The notes below the pieces were generated by a model. That model did not search any database and was not told where the DNA came from. It was given only the letters and a program-made list of their open reading frames with translations. DNA of 64,000 bases from positions 2,832,501 to 2,896,500 of the forward strand of contig NZ_JAFFHZ010000001.1 in assembly GCF_017052585.1 (NCBI RefSeq). The letters are read 5' to 3'. Each line of letters opens with the position of its first letter. Positions within the stretch are counted from its first letter, which is position 1. Positions 9,131-17,901 of this stretch are shown one piece after another. A program made the position numbers and the translations under genes. Source of the stretch: Paenibacillus apiarius. Lineage in GTDB: Bacteria > Bacillota > Bacilli > Paenibacillales > Paenibacillaceae.

Positions 9131-9880
9131 ATGTCAGAAGAGCCGGTAAGGCGTTCGGAACGGATAGAGGACTCTATAGGTTCGACGTTATGTTTGCCGC
9201 TGCCGCCAGCCGGGCGATACAGCCGGGCTTCGTATCGGCATGATGCTGTTACGCTGGCCGTTACGCTGCTCGGCAGTGTGCTTGTCCGACGGACGGAAGC
9301 GGGCATCATCAAGAGCCGCATCGTAGAGACGGAAGCCTATGTCGGTCCAGAAGATAAAGGATGCCACGCCTATAATGGACGGCGGACGGCACGGACTGAG
9401 ACGATGTTCCATGATGGCGGAACGGCCTACGTCTATTTCATTTACGGCATGTATCATTGCCTGAACGTGGTGGCGAACGCAATAGACCATCCGGAAGCGG
9501 TGCTGATCCGCGCAATCGCGCCGGAGACGGACGGCGATGAGGCGAGAATGAAGCAGTTCCGCCACATTCGCTCGCGGAAAGCGGCTGACCTATGCAACGG
9601 TCCGGGAAAGCTCTGTCAGGCGCTGCAGATCGATAAGCAATGCAACGGCATAGATATGACGCAAAGCGAGGAGCTATGGGTGGAAGGCGGAACATGGCCG
9701 GGTGCGCACAGGATTATGTGTGCGCCGCGCATCAACATTCCATATGCTCAAGAATATGAGAGTAAGCTGTGGCGGTTCTATGTGAAGGAAGATCTTTACG
9801 TATCGGTTAATGACAAGCAGGCCGTGCCGTTCACGGCGGCTTGGAGCGCCTTGTACGAAGACGACGGAGCAGACAAGTAA
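9131..9880 (+). CDS. mpg: 3-methyladenine DNA glycosylase (AAG/MPG family)
   Basis: A 249-residue base-excision enzyme that removes alkylated and deaminated purines. The family landmarks are all present: the catalytic block RIVETEAYVGPEDKGCHAYNG with the water-activating Glu, the substrate-pocket AYVYFIYGMYHCLNVV, AVLIRAIAP, and the C-terminal CNGPGKLCQAL. It is somewhat longer than the usual ~200 residues because of an N-terminal extension of about 35 residues. ATG 9131 follows AAGGAGGCGG. Last of five repair-type genes in a row on this strand, and followed by a good terminator. Confidence 0.93.
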   Translation: MSEEPVRRSERIEDSIGSTLCLPLPPAGRYSRASYRHDAVTLAVTLLGSVLVRRTEAGIIKSRIVETEAYVGPEDKGCHAYNGRRTARTETMFHDGGTAYVYFIYGMYHCLNVVANAIDHPEAVLIRAIAPETDGDEARMKQFRHIRSRKAADLCNGPGKLCQALQIDKQCNGIDMTQSEELWVEGGTWPGAHRIMCAPRINIPYAQEYESKLWRFYVKEDLYVSVNDKQAVPFTAAWSALYEDDGADK

Positions 9881-9913
9881 AGGCCCCGCAGAGAAGATGG
9901 CAAGACGTTAATC

Positions 9914-9972
9914 AAAGGTGTATCCTGTCGTTCGGCAATGCTGATTGCCGAAAAGGGGATGCGCCTTTTTTT
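9914..9972 (+). terminator. Terminator after the glycosylase gene
   Basis: An outer stem AAAGGTGTATCC / GGGGATGCGCCTTT (with G-U pairs) encloses an inner hairpin CGGCAAT / ATTGCCG and ends in seven T residues. Confidence 0.8.
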
Positions 9973-10024
9973 ACTGCGATACTCCTTCTCACAGTCTAAG
10001 TTTTCATAATATTAAAATATTCGT

Positions 10025-10053
10025 TTGAATTTGCGATTAAGTCGTTGTATACT
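10025..10053 (+). promoter_or_regulatory. Promoter of the cadC-cadA operon
   Basis: The -35 box TTGAAT (10025-10030) and the -10 box TATACT (10048-10053) are separated by 17 bp, a good sigma-A promoter. Transcription would start near 10060, just before the palindrome at 10070. Confidence 0.7.
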
Positions 10054-10069
10054 GCTATTAAAGAAACAT

Positions 10070-10085
10070 TCAAACATTAGTTTGA
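10070..10085 (+). promoter_or_regulatory. Likely CadC operator
   Basis: TCAAACATTAGTTTGA is a perfect inverted repeat (TCAAAC / GTTTGA, 4-base spacer). It closely resembles the TCAAATA-type half-sites bound by CadC/SmtB repressors. It lies about 10 bp downstream of the inferred transcription start, where bound repressor would block the polymerase. Confidence 0.7.
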
Positions 10086-10192
10086 TTATTGTAATGTTTA
10101 CGATTACCATGCAAATGCAGCTCTGGTGGTTTTCAATTTACATGCTTAATATTTAACCAACTTTACAACAATATACAGGTGAGGTGACGCTA

Positions 10193-10633
10193 ATGGCTGC
10201 GCGGAAATTAAAAAAGTCCGACGAGAATGGGCTTGACAACGTAAAAGACGATGTCTGTGAAATCGTATGCTACGATGCCGAGAAGATTAACTCCTTAAAA
10301 GGGCGCGTAGAAGACAACGAAGTGCAGGGGATGGCGCAGATGTTCAAGGCGCTGTCGGATCCGACACGCATGAAAATGGCATGTTTGCTGGATGAGGGTG
10401 AGGAATTGTGCGTCTGCGATATGGCGATATTGACCGGACAATCGATAGCGACGACATCCCATCATTTGCGCCTGATGAAATCGCTTGGCATCGCCAAGTC
10501 GCGCAAGGAAGGGAAGAACGTCTTTTATACATTGAATGACCATCATATCAGCACGCTAATTCGGATGACGCTTGAACATCTCAGGGAGGAGCATTGCCAT
10601 GACGACACGGAGCATTCCACAACAAACCGATGA
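10193..10633 (+). CDS. cadC: ArsR/SmtB-family metal-sensing repressor, CadC type
   Basis: A 146-residue winged-helix repressor. The core shows MAQMFKALSDPTRMKM, the metal-binding helix ELCVCD (the CadC alpha-3 site, with Cys pair), and the recognition helix SIATTSHHLRLMKSLGI. The N-terminal arm has two more Cys (VCEIVCYD), which complete the thiolate site that senses Cd(II)/Pb(II)/Bi(III) in S. aureus CadC. A His/Asp-rich tail (EEHCHDD) follows. ATG 10193 is preferred over GTG 10184. The gene overlaps cadA by 35 bases, so the two are co-translated. It should repress its own operon through the palindrome at 10070-10085. Confidence 0.93.
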   Translation: MAARKLKKSDENGLDNVKDDVCEIVCYDAEKINSLKGRVEDNEVQGMAQMFKALSDPTRMKMACLLDEGEELCVCDMAILTGQSIATTSHHLRLMKSLGIAKSRKEGKNVFYTLNDHHISTLIRMTLEHLREEHCHDDTEHSTTNR

Positions 10634-12848
10634 ACGAGTAGCATATCGTGTCCAAGGGCTGTCTTGCGCCAATTGCGCGAAAGGGCTGGAGGAGGAAATC
10701 CGCCGCCTCGACCATGGAGACGATGCCGTACTTAATTATAACAGCGGCACGCTTAAGCTGAACCGCAACATTGATATGGCCAACGTGAAGCGCATATTGC
10801 GAACGGATGGAGCCAGAATTGCCGAGCCGGGAGCAGGGGCAGGCTCGAAGTCGAATGGGCATTCTCATCCCGGGGGCCACAGTCATTCCCACGCTCATGG
10901 ACACGACCATGGTCATGATCACGGCGATGCCCATGGCGATGGCCACGGACATGATCACAGCCACGGAGACATGAAGAAGATGAAGTGGTTCCTCGGAAGT
11001 TCCGGACTTTTATTTATTTCTACCTTTCTATTGGACGGCCGGATTCCGAACGGAATTCTTATCGCCGTATATTTGTTGGCTATGCTGCTAAGCGGTCATG
11101 TTACGTTCCTAAAAGGCTTGAAAAACTTGATTCGCCTGCGCTTCAATATGGATACGCTCATGACGGTGGCTTTGACCGGTGCAGTGCTCATCGGGGAGTG
11201 GAAGGAAGCAACGCTCGTCGCTATTTTGTTCGGGTTGAACGAACTGCTTGAGGGCTATGGGATGGAGCGTGCGCGCCAGTCGATGGAAGCGCTGCTTGCA
11301 GTAGCGCCGAAGCAGGCAACGGTACTGCGGGACGGACAATCGATGACGATCCCGATCGAGCAGCTCGTCATGGGCGATACGGTGCTTGTCCGCCCCGGAG
11401 AGAAGATTCCTTCCGACGGTACGGTGCTTGAAGGGCACAGCGCTGTTAACGAGGCGGCGATAACAGGGGAGTCGCTGCCGGTATCGAAACAGGATGGCGA
11501 TGTAGTGTTCGGGGGCAGCGTGAATACGGACGGCGTGTTGAAGGTGCGGATTGATAAAGCGTACGAAGATTCTTCGCTCGCGAAAATATTGCATCTCGTG
11601 CAGGAAGCGCAGGATACGAAGACGCCGACGGAATTGTTCATCGACCGCTTCGCGAAGGTGTACACGCCAATTATTATGATTGTGGCCGCGCTTGTCATTC
11701 TCGTGCCGCCGCTGCTGTTCGATGGAGACTGGTACAAGTGGCTCTATCAAGGGTTGGCCGTACTCATTGTCGGCTGCCCGTGCGCACTGATTCTCTCATC
11801 GCCGATTGCTATTGTGAGCGGGATTACCCGCACTGCCCGCAACGGCATTCTCGTAAAGGGCGGCGTTCATTTGGAGCAGCTTGGCAAGATTGAAGCGCTC
11901 GCCTTCGACAAGACAGGCACCCTGACCAAAGGGGAACCCGCCGTGCAGGCGGAATCGATTTACCGTCCGGAGCAATTCTATCAAGTGGTCGGAGCGGTGG
12001 AGCAGGCTTCGTTGCATCCGCTCGCCAAAGCGATTATGCGTTACTTGGACACGAAGGGCGAAGCGGCATTCCCAGAGCCGTCGCATAGCGAGACGGTTCC
12101 GGGCGAAGGCATCCGTGCGATCATCGAAGGAGCGGCATATTGGGTAGGCAGCGAGCGCGTCTTGGATAAGCTGGCACCGCAAGGAGACGCCGCGGATCGC
12201 GTCCGGAGAGCGCGTGAAGAAGCGGAGCAGCTGAAAGCGCGCGGTCTTACGCTCGTAGTAGTCGTCTCCGAGCATTCCCAAGAACCGCTCGGGTTGTTCG
12301 GACTGGCGGACGAGATCCGCGAGGAGAGCAAAGATACGATCGCGGCGCTGCATGCAGCGGGCGTCAAGCATACGGTGATGCTGACCGGAGACCATGCGCA
12401 GTCGGCACGGCAAGTGGCGGACAACGTGGGCGTAACCGATTGGCATGCGCAGCTTCTGCCGCAGCAGAAGGTTGAGAAGATTAAGGAGCTGTCGCAGAAA
12501 TATCGCGTCGCCATGGTCGGCGACGGCATCAATGATGCGCCGGCGCTCGCGTCGGCACAGCTCGGAATCGCGATGGGCAAAGGCACGGACAGCGCCGTTG
12601 AGACAGCCGACATCGTGCTCATGCAGGATCATCTTGGCAAGCTTCCGATTGCGATTCGCATTTCCCACAAGGTGAATCGGATTATCCGTTGGAATATTGG
12701 CATTACATTGGGCCTCAAGCTTGTCGCATTACTGCTTACCATTCCGGGATGGCTGACGCTTTGGATCGCCATTCTGTCCGATATGGGCGCGACAATATTG
12801 GTTACCCTGCTCGGACTTACGATTTTGCTGGGCAAAGATCGTGAATAA
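10599..12848 (+). CDS. cadA: Cd/Zn/Pb-exporting P1B-type ATPase
   Basis: A 749-residue membrane pump that expels divalent soft metals. In order: an HMA domain with GLSCANC (Cys23, Cys26); a very His/Asp/Gly-rich linker at about residues 87-125 that should bind Zn or Cd; membrane helices; the transport-site CPC motif near residue 392; the phosphorylation site DKTGTLTKG near 436; the SLHPLA motif; and the hinge GDGINDAP near 641. The CPC motif with His-rich linker points to Zn/Cd/Pb rather than copper. ATG 10599 follows GGGAGGAG inside the end of cadC. A strong terminator follows. Confidence 0.95.
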   Translation: MTTRSIPQQTDERVAYRVQGLSCANCAKGLEEEIRRLDHGDDAVLNYNSGTLKLNRNIDMANVKRILRTDGARIAEPGAGAGSKSNGHSHPGGHSHSHAHGHDHGHDHGDAHGDGHGHDHSHGDMKKMKWFLGSSGLLFISTFLLDGRIPNGILIAVYLLAMLLSGHVTFLKGLKNLIRLRFNMDTLMTVALTGAVLIGEWKEATLVAILFGLNELLEGYGMERARQSMEALLAVAPKQATVLRDGQSMTIPIEQLVMGDTVLVRPGEKIPSDGTVLEGHSAVNEAAITGESLPVSKQDGDVVFGGSVNTDGVLKVRIDKAYEDSSLAKILHLVQEAQDTKTPTELFIDRFAKVYTPIIMIVAALVILVPPLLFDGDWYKWLYQGLAVLIVGCPCALILSSPIAIVSGITRTARNGILVKGGVHLEQLGKIEALAFDKTGTLTKGEPAVQAESIYRPEQFYQVVGAVEQASLHPLAKAIMRYLDTKGEAAFPEPSHSETVPGEGIRAIIEGAAYWVGSERVLDKLAPQGDAADRVRRAREEAEQLKARGLTLVVVVSEHSQEPLGLFGLADEIREESKDTIAALHAAGVKHTVMLTGDHAQSARQVADNVGVTDWHAQLLPQQKVEKIKELSQKYRVAMVGDGINDAPALASAQLGIAMGKGTDSAVETADIVLMQDHLGKLPIAIRISHKVNRIIRWNIGITLGLKLVALLLTIPGWLTLWIAILSDMGATILVTLLGLTILLGKDRE

Positions 12849-12863
12849 GCATCTTATGATCCA

Positions 12864-12907
12864 GAAGGCCGCTACCCCTCCTTTACGGGCGGGGCAGCGG
12901 CCTTTTT
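12864..12907 (+). terminator. Terminator after cadA
   Basis: AAGGCCGCT-a-CCCC pairs with GGGG-CAGCGGCCTT and is followed by T residues. It also lies at the end of the convergent acetyltransferase gene and may serve both. Confidence 0.88.
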
Positions 12908-12917
12908 CGGTGCAGAG

Positions 12918-13460
12918 CTACATAGGGGAAGTTATTTTTTCGTAAATGTTATATCCGCTCGTATGGTTTCCTTTATACTCATATCCCATGCTCTGGTAGA
13001 AGGCGTTCAACGTGGGATTGCTTGCGATGCAATCCAAGCGAATCCGGTCTTTACCCGGGAACAAGATTCCATGCTCTACCCAGTTCATGATTGCCGCGCC
13101 GATCCGCTTGCCGGCATAATCCCGATGAATGGCCAATCGATGCACATAAATGCTGCTATCGTGCCCCTCATCACCCCATAACGCGCAGTCCCATTCACTC
13201 GGCTGCCGCAGCAGCATGACGATACCAGCTATCTGAGCCCCCTGCTTAAAGATAAACACGTTTCCGTTCTCAATCGCACCCGTCGTATTATGCGTGTCTA
13301 CACCGTCCAAAAGTCCGCTCCATTGGCTAGAGCCTCTGCTTCGCAGCCATTCGGCCGTCTGCACCAACAGCGATCTCACTGCGCCCGTGTCTTCTGGTGC
13401 GGCTTGAGCGGCTGCGATATCGTCGGATATCCTATTGTATATTATTGTAAATTTGCTCAT
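12918..13460 (-). CDS. GNAT-family N-acetyltransferase
   Basis: A 180-residue GNAT enzyme. The acetyl-CoA-binding motif A is seen as IYVHRLAIHRDYAGKRIGAAIMNWVE, with the R/Q-x-x-G-x-G/A loop as YAGKRIG, followed by the beta-6/7 region LDCIASNPTLNAFYQSMGYEY. The N-terminal part (AVRSLLVQTAEWLRSRGSSQWSGLL) is typical of GNATs that act on small molecules. Substrate unknown. The start at 13460 follows AAAGGAATGGAG. It is convergent with cadA and divergent from the lipoprotein gene. Confidence 0.85.
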   Translation of the reverse strand: MSKFTIIYNRISDDIAAAQAAPEDTGAVRSLLVQTAEWLRSRGSSQWSGLLDGVDTHNTTGAIENGNVFIFKQGAQIAGIVMLLRQPSEWDCALWGDEGHDSSIYVHRLAIHRDYAGKRIGAAIMNWVEHGILFPGKDRIRLDCIASNPTLNAFYQSMGYEYKGNHTSGYNIYEKITSPM

Positions 13461-13600
13461 ATCTCCATTCCTTTCGAGATGTTTTGCGGGTCCATATTAA
13501 TGATATTTTAGCGCATCCTGCCCGCGCGGCAAAGCGCTGCGTGAACGGTGCCCGGAACGAAGGGTATACAATCTGGAGTAAAAAGTTGGATCGCCGGGAA

Positions 13601-13636
13601 TCCTTAACACCATAAACCAACTGTTACTGTTAAGGA
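13601..13636 (+). promoter_or_regulatory. Inverted repeat covering the lipoprotein ribosome site
   Basis: TCCTTAACA (13601-13609) and TGTTAAGGA (13628-13636) are perfect complements with an 18-base loop. The right arm contains most of the AAGGAG ribosome site of the gene starting at 13649, so the folded RNA would hide it. An operator for a dimeric regulator is an alternative reading. Confidence 0.45.
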
Positions 13637-13648
13637 GTGGGCGAAGCG

Positions 13649-14944
13649 ATGAAAACCATTGCAACCGATGGCCAGGGAGAGCATGCGGCACATCAGCCGC
13701 CGGAGGAACGGCCGAACCGGACATCAGCCGCCGCAACCTGCGCCAGAGGAATGGCGTGTGCCCTTGTTGCATTGCTGCTGGCAGGCTGCGCCGATGCGAT
13801 GTCTGCCTCTACGGGAGAAGCGGCGTTTCATGCGGGAGAGCCGCTCGTGAATGAACAGGTTATCCATGCGCCATGGATTGCAACGAAGAACACGGTGCGT
13901 GTCAATACGGATGATCCGGTTAAAGCGGCTGTCACGGTTTCACGCACGGTATGGCCCGCGACCGGCGATAATCAGCGGCCGAACGGAGTCGTGCTCGTGC
14001 CGGATGACGACTGGGCGATTGCCATGGCGGCTGCTGATTTGATTCATTTTCCGAATAACGGACCATTGCTTTATATAAGAAAAGACGGCATTCCTGATGA
14101 AACGCTGTCCGAACTGAAACGGCTTAAGCCGAAAGGCTCTCCGGAAAATGGCGGGGTGCAGGCGATTGTGGTCGGGGATGCGGATGCCAGCGTCATGGAA
14201 CAACTCAAACAGCTTGGCTTGAAGGCAGATGTTATAAAAGGAGACGAGCCTGCGAAGCTTGCCGCCGATATCGATGCTTACTATACGCGGGCGAACAAGG
14301 AACAGCCGCGATCGGTCATCATTGCATCGGCAGATGATGCGAAGTTCGCCCTGCCTGCCGTCAACTGGATTGCCCATATGCCGGAGCCGGTGCTCTACGT
14401 CAGCCATCAAGGAATCCCGCAGGCGACAGCCGATGCGCTGGCGAAGCGGCGCAAGCATGCGGTCATGTATGTGATTGGGCCGGAGCAAGCTGTGCCGGCA
14501 AGGGTGGCCAAGGAACTGGAAGCGTTCGGCAGAGTCGTGCGTATTCAAGGAGAGGACCCCGTACAGCAAGCAATCGCGTTCGCCAAATATAAGGATGTCA
14601 AGACGGGCTTCGGCTGGGGCATTGTATCTCCGGGTCATAACTTCTCCTTCGTGCGGGAAGGAGAGGAATGGTTAGCCATTGCTCAGGCCCCGTTCGCGCA
14701 TATGGGCAAGCATGCGCCGCTGCTATTGATGAGCGGAGGTAAGGTTCCGCACGAGGTGCGGACGTATCTTGAGTCCGTCCGGCCAAGGTACAATACAACG
14801 CCGGTGGAAGGGCCTTATAATGCAGCTTGGCTTACGGGAGCGGAAGGAAGCGTGATGCCGAGCGTTCAAAGCGAGGTCGATGCCTTGCTTGAGATTGAAC
14901 CCAAGCAGGCAGAGAGCAGGGGCAACCCTCACGGGGGACATTAA
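13649..14944 (+). CDS. Lipoprotein with cell-wall-binding-repeat-2-like domains
   Basis: A 431-residue exported lipoprotein. The hydrophobic segment ends in the lipobox LLAGC, making Cys47 the lipidated residue; the segment before it is unusually long (about 34 residues). The mature part contains repeated alpha/beta units (VLVPDDDWAIAMAAADLIHF..GPLLYIRKDGIPDETLSELKRL..VQAIVVGDADASV and a second VIIASADDAKFALPAVNWIAH..EPVLYVSHQGIPQATADALAKR..AVMYVIGPEQAV), the pattern of CWB2 repeats that bind anionic wall polymers. It ends in a short His/Gly tail. Start ATG 13649 is 11 bases after AAGGAG. Function beyond surface anchoring is not evident. Confidence 0.7.
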   Translation: MKTIATDGQGEHAAHQPPEERPNRTSAAATCARGMACALVALLLAGCADAMSASTGEAAFHAGEPLVNEQVIHAPWIATKNTVRVNTDDPVKAAVTVSRTVWPATGDNQRPNGVVLVPDDDWAIAMAAADLIHFPNNGPLLYIRKDGIPDETLSELKRLKPKGSPENGGVQAIVVGDADASVMEQLKQLGLKADVIKGDEPAKLAADIDAYYTRANKEQPRSVIIASADDAKFALPAVNWIAHMPEPVLYVSHQGIPQATADALAKRRKHAVMYVIGPEQAVPARVAKELEAFGRVVRIQGEDPVQQAIAFAKYKDVKTGFGWGIVSPGHNFSFVREGEEWLAIAQAPFAHMGKHAPLLLMSGGKVPHEVRTYLESVRPRYNTTPVEGPYNAAWLTGAEGSVMPSVQSEVDALLEIEPKQAESRGNPHGGH

Positions 14945-14957
14945 GAGTACCAAGATG

Positions 14958-14993
14958 GAGAGCTTAGCTATGGATTGATATGGCTAAGCTCTC
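14958..14993 (+). terminator. Hairpin after the lipoprotein gene
   Basis: GAGAGCTTAGC pairs perfectly with GCTAAGCTCTC across a 14-base loop. No T run follows, so it may be a weak or factor-assisted terminator. Confidence 0.5.
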
Positions 14994-15223
14994 GTCATGT
15001 CAACCGGGCCTAATACTGATTAAGTATGGAAGGATTTAGATTATAGGACAAATATATAATACCTATCCCTATTATAGGGTTAATCTATATAAGATGGGAT
15101 ATGTTAACAAACAATGGCGTAAATCACGATTTTAAAAGATTTTTTTGACAAAAGAAATGGAAATATGACGAGCTTTCCAGTACATTTAAAATGGGTGAAA
15201 AAAAGTTAGAAGAGGTGAATGTA

Positions 15224-15931
15224 TTGGCAAAATCATCATCGCGCAAAAGTAAAAAAGGAAACGAACGCATGTTTCTCATTATGCTGCCGATTGCCATTAT
15301 CGTACTGCTCGGCATTATTTTTGTATTGAATAGACAAGGGGAGAAAATTAAAACGGATGAAATGGTGAACAAGCCGGCGGTAGAGTTCAATCTTGAAGGC
15401 CAGCCGACGCTCGGCTCGAAGGATGCGAAAGTGTCGGTCGTGGAGTTCGGCGACTACAAATGCCCGGCCTGCAAAATTTGGACAGACGAGGTCTATCCCA
15501 AATTAAAAGCGGATTTTGTAGACACGGGCAAGGTGTCGTTCACTTTTGTGAACAAGCTGGTCATTCCTAAATCAGAGTTGGCTTCCGAAGCGGCGGAAGA
15601 AGTATTTCGCCAAAACCCGGAATCGTTCTGGACCTACCATCATGAATTGTATACATCCCAGCAAAATGAACAAAAGGATTGGGTGACTGTTCCGTTCCTT
15701 GTTGATTTGGCGAAGCGTGTCGTTCCAGAAGTGGACGCAGGCCAGCTGGAGAAGGCTTTGAACGATCGCACGATGCAGGGGAAGGTCGCAGGTGACGAAG
15801 AGATGGCTCACAAAGCCGGAGTAACCGGCACGCCGACCGTCTTCGTGAACGGCAAAGAATTTACGGGTGAATGGGATAATTACAGCCAATTGAAAGAGTT
15901 TATTGAGACGGCGCTGAACGAAGCGAAATAA
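15224..15931 (+). CDS. bdbD: BdbD-like membrane-anchored thiol-disulfide oxidoreductase
   Basis: A 235-residue DsbA-family protein. A basic start and one membrane segment (MFLIMLPIAIIVLLGIIFVL) anchor it outside the cell. The thioredoxin domain shows FGDYKCPACKIW (active-site Cys80-Pro-Ala-Cys83), the inserted helical domain, and the cis-Pro loop as VTGTPTVFVNG. It introduces disulfides into exported proteins and is reoxidised by BdbC, encoded 22 bases downstream. Start: TTG 15224 follows GAAGAGGTG; an ATG at 15191 has no ribosome site. Confidence 0.9.
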   Translation: MAKSSSRKSKKGNERMFLIMLPIAIIVLLGIIFVLNRQGEKIKTDEMVNKPAVEFNLEGQPTLGSKDAKVSVVEFGDYKCPACKIWTDEVYPKLKADFVDTGKVSFTFVNKLVIPKSELASEAAEEVFRQNPESFWTYHHELYTSQQNEQKDWVTVPFLVDLAKRVVPEVDAGQLEKALNDRTMQGKVAGDEEMAHKAGVTGTPTVFVNGKEFTGEWDNYSQLKEFIETALNEAK

Positions 15932-15953
15932 TGGATGGGGGCGTGGAAGCGAT

Positions 15954-16376
15954 ATGATGGTTATTCGGCGTTACGCTTTGCATTTCGCTTGGCTCGTATC
16001 ATTTGTTGCGGCAGGCGGAAGCTTGTACATGAGCGATATTTTGTTCTGGGAGCCGTGCAAGCTGTGCTGGTTCCAACGTATCTTCATGTATCCGCTGGTC
16101 ATTCTGCTTGGCATTGCCGCCTATCGGAATGACCGCAGCATAGTGCGTTACACCTTGCCGTTATCAATAATCGGAGGACTGATCTCGACCTATCATTACA
16201 TGGTGCAAAAAATTCCCGCAATGGCTGACACATCGCCTTGTCGCTCCGGCATTCCTTGCAATACGGATTATTTGGATGCGTACGGATGGATTACGATACC
16301 GCTTCTGGCATTCGTTGCTTTTTTACTCATCACGATACTGCTGCTCCTTGCGAATAAGCACGAACCACAAGAATAG
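15954..16376 (+). CDS. bdbC: BdbC/DsbB-family disulfide bond formation protein
   Basis: A 140-residue four-helix membrane protein that passes electrons from BdbD to menaquinone. The first redox pair is CKLC (Cys35 and Cys38) just outside helix 2, followed by WFQR, the DsbB hallmark. The second pair lies in the other outside loop (SPCRSGIPC). Length fits the short Firmicute DsbB type. The gene directly follows bdbD, forming the usual two-gene disulfide-forming unit. Confidence 0.93.
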   Translation: MMVIRRYALHFAWLVSFVAAGGSLYMSDILFWEPCKLCWFQRIFMYPLVILLGIAAYRNDRSIVRYTLPLSIIGGLISTYHYMVQKIPAMADTSPCRSGIPCNTDYLDAYGWITIPLLAFVAFLLITILLLLANKHEPQE

Positions 16377-16414
16377 AGTGCGACGGGTTATCATCAATAC
16401 ATGGGGGAGATAGA

Positions 16415-17689
16415 ATGATGAAATTCGGACTGCAGAAGAAAATGGTGTTCGGCATGCTTATCGTATCTGGAGTAACCTATGCGACTAGCGGTTTCTTTAT
16501 TTTCGTGCTGAAGCCGTATCTTGCCCCGAATATGGGTGATTTAGCGTATGATGCGATTATTTTTATGCTCGGCATATTTTGGACGTGCTTGCTCGGATGG
16601 CTGGCTGCAAGCTTGATTGTGAAGCCGCTCATTCAGTTGACGAAGGCGGCGGATGAAGCGGCTCAGGGCCGGTTGAGCGTAACGCTGCCTACCTACCGCT
16701 TCCATGATGAAGTTCGGGTCTTGACCGATTCTTTCGGCAAAATGATTCGCAATCTCCAAGGGATGATTGCGGAAATAAAAAGCAGTGTGGACATTTCGAC
16801 GCGCAATACTTCCATGCTTGGCGACGCGATGACGCATGCGGCAGAGCAAATTGAGCATATATCGCGTACAGCCGAGGATATGAACCATGGCGCAGAGCAG
16901 CAAGCGGTCTGGACGGCGCAGTCGGCTGCATCGGTAGAAGAAATTCATGCCTCCGCAGTCGCTGTGCGGGAACGGGCAAGCGAAACCGAGCGCATGACGG
17001 CAAACATGCTGGATACGCTGGCGGAGAGCGAAGATATTTTGAAATCGATCATGGACGGGATGCTGCGCGCCGCCGAAGCGGGACAAGCTTCGATTGACAC
17101 CGTGCAGCGGTTGAACGAGCAGGCCGAGCAGATCGGCGATATATCGATTGCGGTGCGTGAAATTGCGGACCAGACGCACTTGCTTGCCCTGAACGCCTCC
17201 ATTGAAGCGGCCCGCGCCGGAGAACAGGGAGCCGGCTTTGCGGTCATTGCGTCCCAAGTCCGGAAGCTGGCTGAGCAGAGCGCGGCAGCCGTCAGCAACA
17301 TCAACGAGCGGATTGTCCAAATGCAGTCCCAAGTGGTGGAGGCCGTGGGTCTTATTACGGCTCAGGTCGAGACGGTAAGTCTGGAAGCTGGGAAGAAAGA
17401 TGACGCTGCCCGTGCGCTCAATACGATTGCCGAAGTGACGAAGCAGGCGTCCACAGCCGTGCATGACATCGCGACGTCAGTCGGCCAACAGACGGAACGC
17501 TTCGCGACCACGTTGCAGCAGACGCGGCAGATGGCCGCCGTCGTCAATGAAATGGCGCTAGGCACGCGCCAAGTGGCGAGCGCAACGCAGGAGCAGACAG
17601 CCGTCATGGAGGAAATGGCAGCTTCATCCGACGTGCTGCGTGATCAAGCGGGCCGCCTGAAAGTGCAAATTGAAGCGTTTAAATGCTGA
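16415..17689 (+). CDS. Methyl-accepting chemotaxis protein lacking a large sensor domain
   Basis: A 424-residue chemoreceptor with two membrane segments (about residues 9-31 and 45-67) separated by a loop of only some 15 residues, a HAMP domain, and a full MCP signalling coiled coil with the hairpin tip [25 protein letters not shown] split as usual around the Glu-rich tip. With no extracellular ligand domain, it must sense through the membrane, the HAMP region or a partner protein. ATG 16415 (or 16418) follows GGGGGAG. It is downstream of bdbDC with only 38 bases between, but a functional link is not evident. Confidence 0.92.
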   Translation: MMKFGLQKKMVFGMLIVSGVTYATSGFFIFVLKPYLAPNMGDLAYDAIIFMLGIFWTCLLGWLAASLIVKPLIQLTKAADEAAQGRLSVTLPTYRFHDEVRVLTDSFGKMIRNLQGMIAEIKSSVDISTRNTSMLGDAMTHAAEQIEHISRTAEDMNHGAEQQAVWTAQSAASVEEIHASAVAVRERASETERMTANMLDTLAESEDILKSIMDGMLRAAEAGQASIDTVQRLNEQAEQIGDISIAVREIADQTHLLALNASIEAARAGEQGAGFAVIASQVRKLAEQSAAAVSNINERIVQMQSQVVEAVGLITAQVETVSLEAGKKDDAARALNTIAEVTKQASTAVHDIATSVGQQTERFATTLQQTRQMAAVVNEMALGTRQVASATQEQTAVMEEMAASSDVLRDQAGRLKVQIEAFKC

Positions 17690-17721
17690 TTAGAAACTGC
17701 AAATTGAGATTTTATGATTGT

Positions 17722-17759
17722 GACTTGCACGCTTTTGAGTGATGCAAGTCATTTTTCTT
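17722..17759 (+). terminator. Terminator after the chemoreceptor gene
   Basis: GACTTGCA and TGCAAGTC form a perfect 8-bp stem with a 13-base loop, followed by ATTTTTCTT. Confidence 0.8.
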
Positions 17760-17901
17760 GCAACATTTGTGCATATAGAAGTAAATAAAATGCATGTTCA
17801 ATCTCTAAAAAAACGCTATCATGAAGATACAACGGAAGTTGATCATTTCTTGCATGCGACTATTTAAAGAACTTACCGATAAAGCAGAAGGAGAGAGGCT
17901 C

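Noticed and set aside
10857-10975. Short GGHCAT-type repeats that look like a tandem array
   Set aside because: They encode the His/Asp/Gly-rich linker of CadA; low-complexity coding sequence, not a CRISPR or satellite.
11796-12668. 290-codon minus-strand frame opposite cadA
   Set aside because: Shadow of the P-type ATPase; no ribosome site and no recognisable domain.
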